From: an uncultured Tenacibaculum sp. | GTDB taxonomy: Bacteria > Bacteroidota > Bacteroidia > Flavobacteriales > Flavobacteriaceae | NCBI GenBank assembly: GCA_947496185.1 | Contig: CANMCD010000012.1 | Coordinates: 1-64,000 of the forward strand | Length of the DNA stretch: 64,000 nucleotides | Direction: 5' to 3' | Part shown: positions 9,712-18,757 of the stretch, in pieces | Position numbering within the stretch: the first letter of the stretch is position 1 | Layout: every line of letters starts with the position of its first letter | Program-made: the position numbers and the translations under genes | Notes under the pieces: model-generated | Told to the model about the DNA's origin: nothing | The model's database searches: none | Seen by the model: the letters and a program-made list of their open reading frames with translations, nothing else

Positions 9712-10075
9712 TGTTTTAATGATCAGGTTAAAAAAAGAGCCGAAAAGTACAAAAAATTAAGAATACTATAATGTTTTATAGTGTTAAACCTTCTTAATTT
9801 GTGATTTTAATTATTAAAGTTAAAAATAATTCTTTTTTAATGAAAAAAAGACCTGTATTTTGTTAAATATTTATTAATAAGGGATTTGGTTTTGATTTTG
9901 TAGGGGTGTTTAAAAAGGTGCCTCTCTTTTTTATTTTTAGTAAAAGTGAAATGTTTATTATAAATTTAAACTAAAAACCTTATTAATGGTTGGACTCTAT
10001 TTTTGAGTTTATCCATGCTGTTATTTTCTTTTCTAATAAAGAAAGAGGAGGTATTGAACCAGTTTCTAGAAGGCT
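9712..10075. other. Intergenic stretch without a convincing gene
   Basis: AT-rich spacer between the queE stop and the start of the NTF2-fold gene. It contains a weak nested inverted repeat (TTAAGAA ... TTCTTAA around ACTATAA/TTATAGT, about 9758-9799) with no T-run, and a 30-codon frame directly after the queE stop (9983-10075, minus strand) that I do not count as a gene. Confidence 0.5.
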
Positions 10076-10705
10076 CTAAGGAATATTTAGGTATTTATGA
10101 GTTTGTAAGGAGATACGCCATTTAGGATCTTTCATTACATAATCAACAATTAAAGGTGTCATTGTATCTTTTTTACTCCATTCGGGTTGCAAGAATAATT
10201 GGCAGTTTGAATTTACTTTTGCCGCTTGTTCTTCAGCAAAACGAAAATCATGTTTGTTATGAATGATCATTTTTAATTCGTCAGCTTCTTCATAGGAACG
10301 GTCTAATGGGAGCTTTGTTTTTTTGGGAGACAAACAAAACCAGTCCCATGTACCTGAAAAAGAATAGGCGCCAGAAGTTTCTATATGTGTTTTAATTCCT
10401 TCACTTTGTAGTTTTGAAGTAATATAATTTAAGTCCCACATAAGGGGTTCACCCCCAGTAATTACTACGGTATTAGCATATTTTTTAGCATTATTGACAA
10501 TGACGTTCGACAAAGTAGGGGGGTGTAAGTCTGCATTCCAGCTTTCTTTGACGTCACACCAATGGCATCCCACATCACATCCACCTATACGAATAAAATA
10601 AGCAGCAGTACCTGTATGAGCTCCTTCTCCTTGAATGGTGTAAAATTCTTCCATTAACGGAAGCATTTCACCTTTATTTACTAGTTCTTGCGTTTTTAAA
10701 TCCAT
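10076..10705 (-). CDS. queE: 7-carboxy-7-deazaguanine synthase (radical SAM)
   Basis: Radical-SAM enzyme converting 6-carboxytetrahydropterin to 7-carboxy-7-deazaguanine in the queuosine precursor pathway. The cluster-binding motif has the CX3CX2C spacing (Cys43, Cys47, Cys50 in GGCDVGCHWCD), preceded by FYTIQGEGAHTG and followed by a VVITGGEPL segment that contacts SAM. The 209-residue length and the NIP ending match Bacteroidota homologues. The other que genes are not in the window; this one stands alone, with a possible promoter box about 90 bp upstream. Confidence 0.93.
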   Translation of the reverse strand: MDLKTQELVNKGEMLPLMEEFYTIQGEGAHTGTAAYFIRIGGCDVGCHWCDVKESWNADLHPPTLSNVIVNNAKKYANTVVITGGEPLMWDLNYITSKLQSEGIKTHIETSGAYSFSGTWDWFCLSPKKTKLPLDRSYEEADELKMIIHNKHDFRFAEEQAAKVNSNCQLFLQPEWSKKDTMTPLIVDYVMKDPKWRISLQTHKYLNIP

Positions 10706-11270
10706 CTACATCACTTCAATGAAAACATTTTTCGATGTAATTAAAATAATTATTTGGTGTTTTATGTCAACTGAGTCATCGAATAAATGGATTGCAAAGG
10801 TAGTTTATACCTAGAAAATTTTAAGGTATATTGTCATAAAATTATATAACTTATTTTTATAATTAAGGTTAATAAAAATAGGTTAATACTTTGTAGTTGA
10901 TTTATAAATAGAAGTTTAAAATGTAAAATTGTCAATAAAAAAACACCTAGCATTTTTTTAAAGAGAATATAATATAGTATTTTTATCCCAAATTATGTAT
11001 TTAAAATTAGTCTTAATATATCTTCTATTGATATGGTAGTAGTGTGTTTTAGGCAATTTAAATCGTAAACAGTAAAAAGCATTGGGACTTCGTAATGGGG
11101 GTTTGAACAGTGACAATAAGTCGAAATATTTTTAATTTACGTATATAGGAAGTGTGTATTATTTCCTGAGCTTATACGTGTTTCTTTGTCTATTGATGAA
11201 AATTTCATAGAAGGGGTTTTCTTCACCAATGCATCAATATTTTAATATGTAACTAATAAATTATTCGTAG
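10706..11270. other. Long intergenic region, divergent promoters
   Basis: 565 bp between divergent queE and the HerA-like gene. Apart from a TAnnTTTG box facing queE, I see no gene: frames are short, rich in stops and lack starts. A palindromic TGAAAATTTCA near 11195 and unusually low GC suggest regulatory or non-functional spacer. Confidence 0.5.
10795..10802 (-). promoter_or_regulatory. Candidate -7 box for queE
   Basis: TACCTTTG on the minus strand matches the Bacteroidota -7 consensus TAnnTTTG, 89 bp before the queE ATG. No TTG is found at the expected -33 position, so the call is tentative. Confidence 0.35.
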
Positions 11271-12776
11271 ATGGATAACAAGGCACTTTTTTTTGACCAT
11301 ATAACAAAAGGGTATACATGTAAAAAAGATTATATGGTGTTAGGGGCAGGAATGTTGGGTGAGGAAACGATTACAGATGCCTTGGTGAAAATTCCACTAA
11401 AAACATTAAACCGTCATGGTCTAATTGCAGGAGCAACGGGAACGGGGAAAACGAAGACGTTACAAGTATTAGCAGAAAACATGTCGGAAAAAGGTATACC
11501 TGTATTGTTAATGGATGTAAAGGGAGACTTGAGTGGTTTGGCGCAAGCAAGTGGAGGACATCCAAAAATAACTGCACGGCATGAAAAGATTGGCATTCCT
11601 TTTGATGCTAAAAAATTTCCTGTAGAAGTTTTGACTATTTCAGAACAAGATGGTGTTCGGTTACGAGCAACGGTTTCAGAATTTGGTCCTGTGTTGTTGT
11701 CACGAATTTTAGATTTAACGGAAACTCAAACAGGTATTGTGGCTATTATATTTAAGTATTGTGACGATCAGCAATTACCCTTGCTTGATTTGAAAGATTT
11801 TAAAAAAATGCTACAATTTATTACGAATGAAGGTAAAGAAGAGATACAAAGTGAGTACGGTCGAATATCGTCGTCTAGTACTGGTGCCATATTAAGAAAA
11901 ATAGTTGAAATTGAACAACAAGGAGGTGATTTGTTTTTTGGAGAACAGTCTTTTGATGTAGCAGATTTAACGCGGGTAGATAAAGAAGGGAGAGGGGTAA
12001 TCTCTGTTCTTAGACTAACAGATATTCAAGACAAACCGAAGCTTTTTTCGACATTTATGTTGCAAATGTTAGCGGAAGTATATGAAACGTTTCCGGAGCA
12101 AGGAGACCAAGATAAACCGTCTTTGATTATTTTCATAGATGAGGCACATTTGGTATTTGATGAAGCTTCAAAGGCTTTGTTGAGTCAAATTGAAAGTATC
12201 GTTAAGTTAATTCGTTCTAAAGGAGTTGGGTTGTATTTTGTGACACAAAACCCTAAAGATGTGCCAGAAGATGTACTTGCTCAGTTAGGAATGAAAGTGC
12301 AACACGCCTTGCGAGCGTTTACAGCAAAAGATAGAAAAGCACTGAAGCTGGCAGCAGAAAACTATCCAGATTCGGATTATTATAATACGAGTGAAGTATT
12401 GACACAGTTGGGGATAGGGGAAGCATTTGTGTCTGTTTTGAATGAAAAGGGAATCCCTACTCCATTGGTAAGAACAATGTTAAGAGCCCCTATGAGTAGG
12501 ATGGATGTATTGACGAAGAAAGAGATTCAAGAGGTACTGGATGGGTCTGAAATTATAGATAAATATAATAAGACGATAGATAGAGAAAGTGCCTATGAAC
12601 TATTAAACGAGAAAATTAAAAGGATAAATGCCGAACAATTAAAAGAAGAAAAAACACCAAAAAAACGAAAAACTACTTCAAATTCAAGTAGTCGAAGAAT
12701 GGATCCTATAGTTAAAGTATTGACTAGTGCCACCTTTATAAGAAGTGTGTTTGGGATTCTTAAAAAAATGATTTAA
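11271..12776 (+). CDS. HerA-like ATPase (DUF853 family)
   Basis: P-loop ATPase of the HerA/FtsK superfamily, related to YjgR (DUF853). Walker A GATGTGKT lies at residues 54-61 and Walker B LIIFIDEAHLVF near 284-295, followed by VKLIRSKGVGLYFVTQNP, the sensor segment of this family. Length 501 is usual. The C-terminal 50 residues are basic and probably disordered (KKRKTTSNSSSRR) before a short hydrophobic end. Family members are suggested to be DNA translocases, but the cellular role is not established. A 44-bp gap separates it from the following lipoprotein gene. Confidence 0.88.
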   Translation: MDNKALFFDHITKGYTCKKDYMVLGAGMLGEETITDALVKIPLKTLNRHGLIAGATGTGKTKTLQVLAENMSEKGIPVLLMDVKGDLSGLAQASGGHPKITARHEKIGIPFDAKKFPVEVLTISEQDGVRLRATVSEFGPVLLSRILDLTETQTGIVAIIFKYCDDQQLPLLDLKDFKKMLQFITNEGKEEIQSEYGRISSSSTGAILRKIVEIEQQGGDLFFGEQSFDVADLTRVDKEGRGVISVLRLTDIQDKPKLFSTFMLQMLAEVYETFPEQGDQDKPSLIIFIDEAHLVFDEASKALLSQIESIVKLIRSKGVGLYFVTQNPKDVPEDVLAQLGMKVQHALRAFTAKDRKALKLAAENYPDSDYYNTSEVLTQLGIGEAFVSVLNEKGIPTPLVRTMLRAPMSRMDVLTKKEIQEVLDGSEIIDKYNKTIDRESAYELLNEKIKRINAEQLKEEKTPKKRKTTSNSSSRRMDPIVKVLTSATFIRSVFGILKKMI

Positions 12777-12820
12777 AGTTGAAATTTTATTGATTAAATA
12801 AGACAAACAAAGCAAAGTAC

Positions 12821-13381
12821 ATGAGGAAATTTTTTAAGCCATTGGCTATAGCAGTAGTTTCATTTGTTTTTGCACAATGTGCCAATGACAAATTCAAAAT
12901 TGAAAAGGGTAAGGTGGGGCAACTAACAGCAAATACAACCGTTACACAACTTGATGAAATCTTTAAAGGTGATTCAATTGTTAAAGTGTTGAGTGAAGGA
13001 AGTAAGGGTAGTTCTGTTTTTCAAGATGAAGACAAGTACCTAATTTATGAAAAAGGAGGAAAACACTTGTTGACTATAATACCAACAGAGCAATTAGATT
13101 CGAGTTCTACAATAAAAAGTGTAGAGGTATTCGATAGTAGGTATAAAACGAAGACAGGTTTAAATGTGAATTCTGTTTTTAGTGAGATTAACGGGCAAAA
13201 TAGTATTAGTAAAGTAGAGACTTCGATTTCTTCTGCTACCTTGTTTATCGATGATTTAAATGCAACGATAGCAATTGATAAAGAAGAGTTAGGGGTGGAA
13301 GAATTCAGTTTTCAAAAAGTGACTTTAGAACAAATTCCAGATATAGCAAAAATAAAATCTTTTACTATCTGGTTTGAGTAA
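12821..13381 (+). CDS. Lipoprotein, DUF1131-like
   Basis: 186 residues starting with a lipoprotein signal (hydrophobic stretch ending FVFAQC, lipidation at about Cys20). The mature part has alternating strands and a conserved-looking segment SVEVFDSRYKTKTGLNVNSVFSEI. It resembles DUF1131 proteins, predicted envelope lipoproteins of unknown function; I am moderately sure of that family. It sits in the same direction as the HerA-like gene, 44 bp downstream, and is followed by a strong terminator. Confidence 0.6.
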   Translation: MRKFFKPLAIAVVSFVFAQCANDKFKIEKGKVGQLTANTTVTQLDEIFKGDSIVKVLSEGSKGSSVFQDEDKYLIYEKGGKHLLTIIPTEQLDSSSTIKSVEVFDSRYKTKTGLNVNSVFSEINGQNSISKVETSISSATLFIDDLNATIAIDKEELGVEEFSFQKVTLEQIPDIAKIKSFTIWFE

Positions 13382-13500
13382 TATTGTTGACATAAGCAAT
13401 TACCAGTAGTAATATGAAGTCCTAAAGAATACTACAGTTTTCAGTAGGATTAAAATTATAAAAATCTTAAGGCACTTTTTCAAAAAGTGTAAAAGTTAAA

Positions 13501-13538
13501 AAAAGAGGATTAGGTTTATGGAAGCTTAATCCTCTTTT
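13501..13538. terminator. Bidirectional terminator
   Basis: Perfect 12-bp stem (AAAAGAGGATTA / TAATCCTCTTTT), 14-nt loop, with A- and T-rich flanks on both sides. It lies between the convergent DUF1131-like and ZIP genes. A second smaller hairpin (CACTTTTTCAAAAAGTG, 13473-13489) precedes it. Confidence 0.8.
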
Positions 13539-13582
13539 CTTTATATTCTAAAAATAATTGATTTTTAAATTGTATGAAAAAA

Positions 13583-13601
13583 AGGGAAGCCTTCAAGTCA
13601 C
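13583..13601 (-). repeat. Short interspersed repeat, copy 1
   Basis: On the minus strand this reads TTGAAGGCTTCCCTTTTTTT (overlapping by a base at the T-run), starting just after the ZIP transporter stop codon. The same words recur after the AraC-type regulator gene near 55298 and 55467. Confidence 0.5.
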
Positions 13602-13607
13602 AATTTT

Positions 13608-14300
13608 TTAACCAACTGTAGCAATCGTAACAAGAATTCCAAGGAGGATAGCTCCAAATTTTTTAAAATTAAAGGAATGATCTTCTGAACTTTCAAATAG
13701 AATAACTGTTGAAATGTGTAAGAATATTCCGATGGTAAAAGCAATGATTTCTGTATGGAATTGACTGATCAGTGTAAACTTTTCAGATATTATCATGCCT
13801 AGTGGAGTCATTAATGAAAAAATACCTAAAAATAGGATAATATTTTTTTTAGAATATTTAGTTTTAATCAAAAATGTAGTTAAAATAATGGCAATCGGAA
13901 TTTTATGAATAAAAATAGCCCAGAGTAAATTGTCTTGATGTCCGTGATGGTGATCATGAATAGGCAACCCTTCACTAAAAGCATGAATGCTTAAGCTAAT
14001 AAATAACAACCAAGGGAATGTGTTTTTTTCTCCATCAATATGCACATGGCCATGTTCAGCCCCTTTAGAAAAAGACTCTAATATCGACTGAATTAAGATA
14101 CCAACTAAGATTAAAATTCCTGTTTTTTTGGTGCTATCGGTATGTTCAAAAACATCGGGTAATAGATGTAGTATCGTTACCGATAGTAAATAAGCACCAC
14201 TAAAAGCAAGTAATAGCCTTACAATTTTGTTATTGGGCTTAAGTATTAAAACACTTAAAGAGCCTAATAGAACAGATGATATTAGTATTAATTGACTCAT
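13608..14300 (-). CDS. ZIP-family divalent metal transporter
   Basis: Inner-membrane protein of 230 residues with about seven or eight hydrophobic helices and a His-rich loop (HDHHHGHQD) preceding HKIPIAI, as in ZIP (ZRT/IRT-like) transporters. The paired metal-site helices read HAFSEGLP and HKIPIA; the second lacks the glutamate of the common HEIPxE form, so the substrate preference may differ. The last gene of a two-gene unit: its start overlaps the stop of the methyltransferase gene by 4 bp. Confidence 0.85.
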   Translation of the reverse strand: MSQLILISSVLLGSLSVLILKPNNKIVRLLLAFSGAYLLSVTILHLLPDVFEHTDSTKKTGILILVGILIQSILESFSKGAEHGHVHIDGEKNTFPWLLFISLSIHAFSEGLPIHDHHHGHQDNLLWAIFIHKIPIAIILTTFLIKTKYSKKNIILFLGIFSLMTPLGMIISEKFTLISQFHTEIIAFTIGIFLHISTVILFESSEDHSFNFKKFGAILLGILVTIATVG

Positions 14301-15025
14301 TCAGCTACGAAAATTAATCTATCAGATGTTTGTTCTTGAAAGGGCTGTAAGGAATAGTCTCCGAACGTATGTTTTATTTGCAATCCAGCACTTTCAAAAT
14401 AAAACCTGAGTTTCTCTAAAGTTAAAAATTTTACTTTTTCTGTATAATGATGATTCTCGTTTTCTGCAATAAATGAAATATGTTTGAGGATAAACCCATC
14501 TTTTATTTCTTTCTCGATATGAAATTCAATACCATCAATTTCTTTTATTTCCTTCTTAACCATAGTGTTTTTGACTTTTTCAACATTTAAAAAATCAAAA
14601 ACAAGTACTCCATTGGGCGCTAATCCATTTTTGAAATTTTTTAGCACCAAAATATCTTCTTCATCTTTGTCAAAATAGCCAAAACTTGTAAATAGGTTGA
14701 AAATAGCGTCGTAACTATTGTTGATAGGGGAACGCATGTCCCAAACCTTAAATTTTAGGGTTTCATTTTCAAACTGTTTGGCATGTGCTATGCTGTTAGG
14801 ACTCAAATCACCTCCATTAACCTTATAGCCTAAAGAGTTTAGGTATGAGGCATGCCTTCCTTTTCCACAAGGGACATCTGCAATAAAACTATTTTTTTTG
14901 AGCTGAAGAAAAGAGGTGATATTACGCATGAAAAATTGCGCGTCGGTGTCATTTCTGTGTTTGTATAATACGTGGTAATATGGAGTGTTAAACCAAGATG
15001 TAAACCAGTCTTCTTTTTTATTCAT
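14297..15025 (-). CDS. Class I SAM-dependent methyltransferase
   Basis: Cytosolic 242-residue methyltransferase. SAM-binding motif I is FIADVPCGKGRHASYL near residues 43-58, motif II GGDLSPNSIAHA near 73-84, and a YDAIFNLFTSFGYF segment near 105-118. The acceptor substrate cannot be told from sequence. Overlap with the ZIP gene (ATGA) suggests co-expression, but no functional link is obvious. Confidence 0.85.
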   Translation of the reverse strand: MNKKEDWFTSWFNTPYYHVLYKHRNDTDAQFFMRNITSFLQLKKNSFIADVPCGKGRHASYLNSLGYKVNGGDLSPNSIAHAKQFENETLKFKVWDMRSPINNSYDAIFNLFTSFGYFDKDEEDILVLKNFKNGLAPNGVLVFDFLNVEKVKNTMVKKEIKEIDGIEFHIEKEIKDGFILKHISFIAENENHHYTEKVKFLTLEKLRFYFESAGLQIKHTFGDYSLQPFQEQTSDRLIFVAE

Positions 15026-15125
15026 AATGTTATAGAGCCCACAAAAGTAATGAAATATAGCTTATTTTGTTGGGTGAGTACGGGAAAAAATATTCTATAT
15101 TTTCTATAGACTTCTATACAAGATA

Positions 15126-15159
15126 TTGCAGTGTATATATAAAAATTGCCCTACTTTTG
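15126..15159 (+). promoter_or_regulatory. Promoter of the THUMP methyltransferase gene
   Basis: TACTTTTG (15152-15159) is an exact TAnnTTTG -7 box with TTG at 15126-15128, 23 nt upstream. Transcription would start near 15166, which excludes the in-frame TTG at 15146 and supports the ATG at 15182 as the start. Confidence 0.55.
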
Positions 15160-15181
15160 CAATGAAATTTTATCGGTGAAT

Positions 15182-16363
15182 ATGGACAAAGATTTTAAGA
15201 TGACTGCTATTACCATGGCAGGACTTGAAGGTGTATTAGCAGAAGAGCTTCGACTTTTAGGAGCCAAGGAAGTAAAAGAAGGAGTTCGGAATGTTAGTTT
15301 TAGAGGAGATAAAGGTTTTATGTATAAAGCCAATATTGCTTTGCGTACGGCTATCAGGATACTAAAACCTATAAAGCGAAGTAAAATTTTTGACGAGGAG
15401 GACTTATATGAAGCGATTCAGCGAGTTAAATGGGAGCGTTTTATAAAGATTGATCAAACTTTTGCTATTGCTGCTGCTGTCCATTCAAAAAACCTGACAT
15501 CCAATTCACATTACATAAGTTTAAAGTCAAAGGATGCCATTGCCGATTATTTTGTTCGTAAGTATGATAAACGACCTGATGTAGATGTAAAGCATCCGGA
15601 TATTAAGATTCATATTCATATTGATAAAGACTGGTTAACGGTTTCGTTAGATTCGTCAGGAGATTCTCTACATAAAAGAGGATACCGAAGTGCTACCAAT
15701 ATTGCGCCAATTAATGAAGTATTAGCGGCTGGACTTTTAATGCTTTCAGGATATAGAGGGGAAGAGAATTTTATAGATCCGATGTGCGGATCAGGAACTA
15801 TTCTTATTGAGGCAGCAATGATTGCTAATAAAATACCTGCAAATATAAATCGTAAGTATTTTGGTTTTGAAAGTTGGAATGACTACGACGAAGATTTGTA
15901 TTTTGTTATTCAAGATTCACTTTTAAAGAAAATTACAAGTTCTCATTTTAAAATTATGGGATTTGATAAGGCTCCTTCTGCCGTTAAAAAAGCAAAACAA
16001 AATATCATAAATGCCAATTTAGATGAATTTGTAGGGGTACACCACGTTAACTTTTTTAATTCTAAAAAGGAAGTATTCGGAAAAACAACGATTCTTTTTA
16101 ATCCTCCCTATGGTGAGCGATTAAATATTGATGCGGCAGAATTTTATAGAAAAATAGGCGATACACTTAAGCATAATTATCCGAATTCAACCGCTTGGCT
16201 GATTACCTCAGATATCAAAGCGTTAAAATCAGTTGGCTTACGAACTTCAAGGCGTATTCCAGTGAAGAATGGTGATTTAGATTGTCGTTTTGTAAAATAT
16301 GAATTGTATGAAGGCAGTAAAAAAAATAAAAGTAACGAAGAAGATAATACCGAGCTACGGTAG
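15182..16363 (+). CDS. THUMP-domain 23S rRNA (guanine-N2)-type methyltransferase
   Basis: RNA methyltransferase of the RlmL-N/YpsC (UPF0020) type. An N-terminal ferredoxin-like and THUMP module covers roughly residues 10-160. A Rossmann methyltransferase domain follows, with FIDPMCGSGTILIEAA (motif I) and the catalytic NPPY in TTILFNPPYGERL. I start it at ATG 15182; an in-frame TTG 36 bp upstream lies inside or ahead of the promoter. About 393 residues is normal. Family members methylate guanine N2 in 23S rRNA, but the exact site here is inferred only. The C-terminus is a polar tail. Confidence 0.88.
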   Translation: MDKDFKMTAITMAGLEGVLAEELRLLGAKEVKEGVRNVSFRGDKGFMYKANIALRTAIRILKPIKRSKIFDEEDLYEAIQRVKWERFIKIDQTFAIAAAVHSKNLTSNSHYISLKSKDAIADYFVRKYDKRPDVDVKHPDIKIHIHIDKDWLTVSLDSSGDSLHKRGYRSATNIAPINEVLAAGLLMLSGYRGEENFIDPMCGSGTILIEAAMIANKIPANINRKYFGFESWNDYDEDLYFVIQDSLLKKITSSHFKIMGFDKAPSAVKKAKQNIINANLDEFVGVHHVNFFNSKKEVFGKTTILFNPPYGERLNIDAAEFYRKIGDTLKHNYPNSTAWLITSDIKALKSVGLRTSRRIPVKNGDLDCRFVKYELYEGSKKNKSNEEDNTELR

Positions 16364-16415
16364 CTTTAAATAGTAGTCAAAGGACTGCAATAATAATTAT
16401 TTTACAGATAAAAAA

Positions 16416-16447
16416 ACATCAAGGTATCTTATGTGTTACCTTGATGT
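16416..16447. terminator. Bidirectional terminator
   Basis: Perfect 11-bp stem (ACATCAAGGTA / TACCTTGATGT) with a 10-nt loop, A-run before and T-run after, between two convergent genes. Confidence 0.85.
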
Positions 16448-16456
16448 TTTTTTAGG

Positions 16457-17233
16457 TTATTTTGGAGCTTTTAGTAAAAACTTATTGAAGCTTTTACCAT
16501 TAATGCTTGTATATTTTGCTATTATATCGAAGGTAACATCCATGTTAATGATATCAAAATCTCCTTTAATATTCGTATACTTAATATCAAGATCTTCCTG
16601 AAATTTTACATTGTTGAAGGATAATCCTTTTTTAAAATTTGTGTATTTGAAAGTTGCTTGTTCTTCGAAAACACTGTTTTTAAAACTTACAAATTTTTTA
16701 AAGTTAGCATATTTAAAGGTTGCTGGTTCTGAAAAATTAGTGTTTGTAAAAGAAGCGTTTCCAAGAAATCTAGCATATTTAAAAGTAGTGTCGTCTTCGA
16801 ATTTCGACCCAGAGAAGTCACACGTCTTATGGAAGTCTGTATACTTAAACATTGCTTTTTTTTCGAAGGTACAGTTTTTGAAAGCTATATCGTCTTCAAA
16901 ATGCGCTATAAAAGTGAATCCACTTTTTTTATGAGGGATATAGCCTAGTACGTTACCTTTAAAGGTACAGTTTTCAAAAGTGATAGTATTTTCAATATCC
17001 TTAACAACAGAATTGTCTTTATACAGTTTAATCCATTTGTTTTTTTTGGGGAGTGTGGGTAAGGTTTCTTCTAAAAAAGTAAAATCAAGGTCTCCTTTAA
17101 TAATTGTGTTTGCGTAATGGATACTTTCATTGGCTTTTACTTTTTTCATAATTTCAGAAGCTTCTATTTGATTTTGTGCTTGTAGTATAGTGATACTACA
17201 AATAAGAAATAACGAGGTAATAATATTTTTCAT
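16457..17233 (-). CDS. Secreted pentapeptide-repeat protein
   Basis: Signal peptide at residues 1-19 (FLICSITILQAQ). From about residue 70 to the end the protein is a series of five-residue units with Phe or Leu at the centre, arranged in a 20-residue super-repeat such as ATFKYTNFKKGLSFNN. This predicts a right-handed quadrilateral beta-helix of about 180 residues. The signal peptide places it in the periplasm or outside, whereas best-known pentapeptide proteins (MfpA, Qnr) are cytosolic. No partner domain is visible and the function is unknown. It stands alone between HU and the THUMP methyltransferase. Confidence 0.8.
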   Translation of the reverse strand: MKNIITSLFLICSITILQAQNQIEASEIMKKVKANESIHYANTIIKGDLDFTFLEETLPTLPKKNKWIKLYKDNSVVKDIENTITFENCTFKGNVLGYIPHKKSGFTFIAHFEDDIAFKNCTFEKKAMFKYTDFHKTCDFSGSKFEDDTTFKYARFLGNASFTNTNFSEPATFKYANFKKFVSFKNSVFEEQATFKYTNFKKGLSFNNVKFQEDLDIKYTNIKGDFDIINMDVTFDIIAKYTSINGKSFNKFLLKAPK

Positions 17234-17300
17234 CGTGTACTAATGGTTTTACAAATAAAAGACATTATAAGTAGCGGATTGTGACACATGTCAATAAAAA

Positions 17301-17330
17301 AACAGCATTTAGGTTTGCCTAAATGCTGTT
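17301..17330 (-). terminator. HU terminator
   Basis: Perfect 13-bp stem (AACAGCATTTAGG / CCTAAATGCTGTT), 4-nt loop, followed on the minus strand by a seven-T run; it starts 23 bp after the HU stop. Confidence 0.92.
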
Positions 17331-17352
17331 TGCAGATATAATTAAAACACTA

Positions 17353-17625
17353 TTAGTTTACAGAATCGCTTAAACCAGCTCCCGCCTTGAACTTAACAAC
17401 GTTTTTGGCTGCAATTTTAATTTCCGCACCAGTCTGAGGATTTCTTCCCGTTCTTGCGGCTCTTTTTGATACAGACCAAGTTCCCCATCCAACCAAAGCA
17501 ACCTTATCACCTTTTTTCAAAGTGTTTGTTACGCTATTAGTCAATGACTCTAATGCGGCTTTTGCTGCAGCTTTCGAAATTCCTGCGTCAGCAGCCATAG
17601 CATCGATTAAATCTGATTTGTTCAT
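17353..17625 (-). CDS. HU-family DNA-binding protein
   Basis: 90-residue nucleoid protein that bends and compacts DNA as a dimer. N-terminal helices [20 protein letters not shown], then the beta-arm signature [21 protein letters not shown] with the conserved RNP tip. It is a single-gene transcript with its own well-matched promoter and a strong terminator, fitting high expression. HU and IHF subunits cannot be separated by eye here, so no symbol is given. Confidence 0.95.
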   Translation of the reverse strand: MNKSDLIDAMAADAGISKAAAKAALESLTNSVTNTLKKGDKVALVGWGTWSVSKRAARTGRNPQTGAEIKIAAKNVVKFKAGAGLSDSVN

Positions 17626-17678
17626 AATTTTAATGGATTTAAAAAAATTAATTAATATTTTTTGCTAAATAACTTTAA

Positions 17679-17708
17679 CAAATATAGATGGAATGCGGTA
17701 CTGTGCAA
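17679..17708 (-). promoter_or_regulatory. Strong HU promoter
   Basis: On the minus strand TTG, a 19-nt spacer and TATATTTG give a full match to the Bacteroidota -33/-7 promoter, about 54 bp before the HU start codon. Confidence 0.75.
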
Positions 17709-17812
17709 TAGTTGATGTAAAAAAAATGTTTTTTTGTTGATAAAAACATCTTAATTGTTAATAACCATTCTTGTTTTTTTGTTTTTAAACTTAAGACCTT
17801 AGTGTTTAGGGG

Positions 17813-18757
17813 TTATTTGACGTAGGTGTTCGCTGAAAAATGGTATCCATTTAACAAACTTTTAACGTCCATTAATTTTTTTCCAGAGATTTTAATTTTT
17901 TCAATGACTAAAAAACCGTCTAAAACTGCAATTTTCATCGATTTTTTAGATAAAATTACCGTTCCGACCTTATAAGAATGGGCTTCAAGTTCTTTATATA
18001 CGTCTAGTATTTTAGCGTTAACCTCTTCCGTTCCGTTGACGATTGTAGTCCATGCTGCAGGATATGGATTTAATCCTCGTATATGATTATATATTTCATG
18101 TAACGGTTTAGACCAATCGATATTACAATTATGTGGATATAATTTTGGAGCAGATTTTTCTTCTTCTTCGGGTTGTTTATTAGTTATAACACTGCCTTTA
18201 GCGATAAGGTCTACTGTTTCTCCGACCAAATCTGCCCCCAAGTACATTAATTTGTCATGCAGGGTTCCTACAATTTCGTCTTCTTCTATGGCAATTTCTC
18301 TTTGAAGAATGATTTCCCCAGTGTCAATTTTATCATCGATAAAGAATGTCGTCACTCCTGTTTTGGTTTCTCCATTAATAATTGCCCAGTTAATAGGAGC
18401 TGCTCCACGATAAGCAGGTAGTAGAGAAGCGTGCAAGTTAAAAGTTCCGTATTTAGGTAGTGCCCATACAGATTTGGGTAACATGCGAAAAGCGACTACA
18501 ATTTGTAAGGTTGGATTCCATTTTTTTAGTGCTTCCTGAAAAGTTTCGCTTTTTAAGTTAGTGGGTTGTAAAACAGGTAAGTCTTGTGCTAAGGCATATT
18601 TTTTTACCGCGGATTGATTTAGTTTTCTACCTCTTCCAGCGGGCTTGTCTGCAGCGGTAATAACGCCTACGACAGGATAATTATGTTCTATTAGATGTTT
18701 TAGTATGGTTACCGCAAAATCAGGTGTTCCCATAAAAACGATACGTATATCTTTCAT
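17813..18757 (-). CDS. fmt: Methionyl-tRNA formyltransferase
   Basis: Formylates Met-tRNAfMet using 10-formyl-tetrahydrofolate. Catalytic Asn107 and His109 lie in FNLHASLLPAYRGAAP and catalytic Asp145 in FIDDKIDTGEI; the C-terminal tRNA-binding domain begins near residue 205. Length 314 is standard. It overlaps the recQ stop by 4 bp and is the last gene of the AAA_28-recQ-fmt unit. Confidence 0.97.
   Translation of the reverse strand: MKDIRIVFMGTPDFAVTILKHLIEHNYPVVGVITAADKPAGRGRKLNQSAVKKYALAQDLPVLQPTNLKSETFQEALKKWNPTLQIVVAFRMLPKSVWALPKYGTFNLHASLLPAYRGAAPINWAIINGETKTGVTTFFIDDKIDTGEIILQREIAIEEDEIVGTLHDKLMYLGADLVGETVDLIAKGSVITNKQPEEEEKSAPKLYPHNCNIDWSKPLHEIYNHIRGLNPYPAAWTTIVNGTEEVNAKILDVYKELEAHSYKVGTVILSKKSMKIAVLDGFLVIEKIKISGKKLMDVKSLLNGYHFSANTYVK

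Noticed and set aside
9758-9799. Nested AT-only inverted repeat
   Set aside because: Weak pairing, no T-run and far from any stop codon; likely chance in AT-rich DNA.
9983-10075. 30-codon frame continuing in phase after the queE stop (minus strand)
   Set aside because: Could be readthrough, but queE already has the normal family ending, and a 30-codon open frame in AT-rich DNA is not rare.
11000-11130. Minus-strand open frame of about 55 codons in the queE/HerA intergenic region
   Set aside because: No start codon, no recognisable protein features; probably chance.
15146-15181. Upstream TTG start for the THUMP methyltransferase
   Set aside because: It lies at or before the -7 promoter box, so would not be in the transcript; ATG 15182 fits the family.
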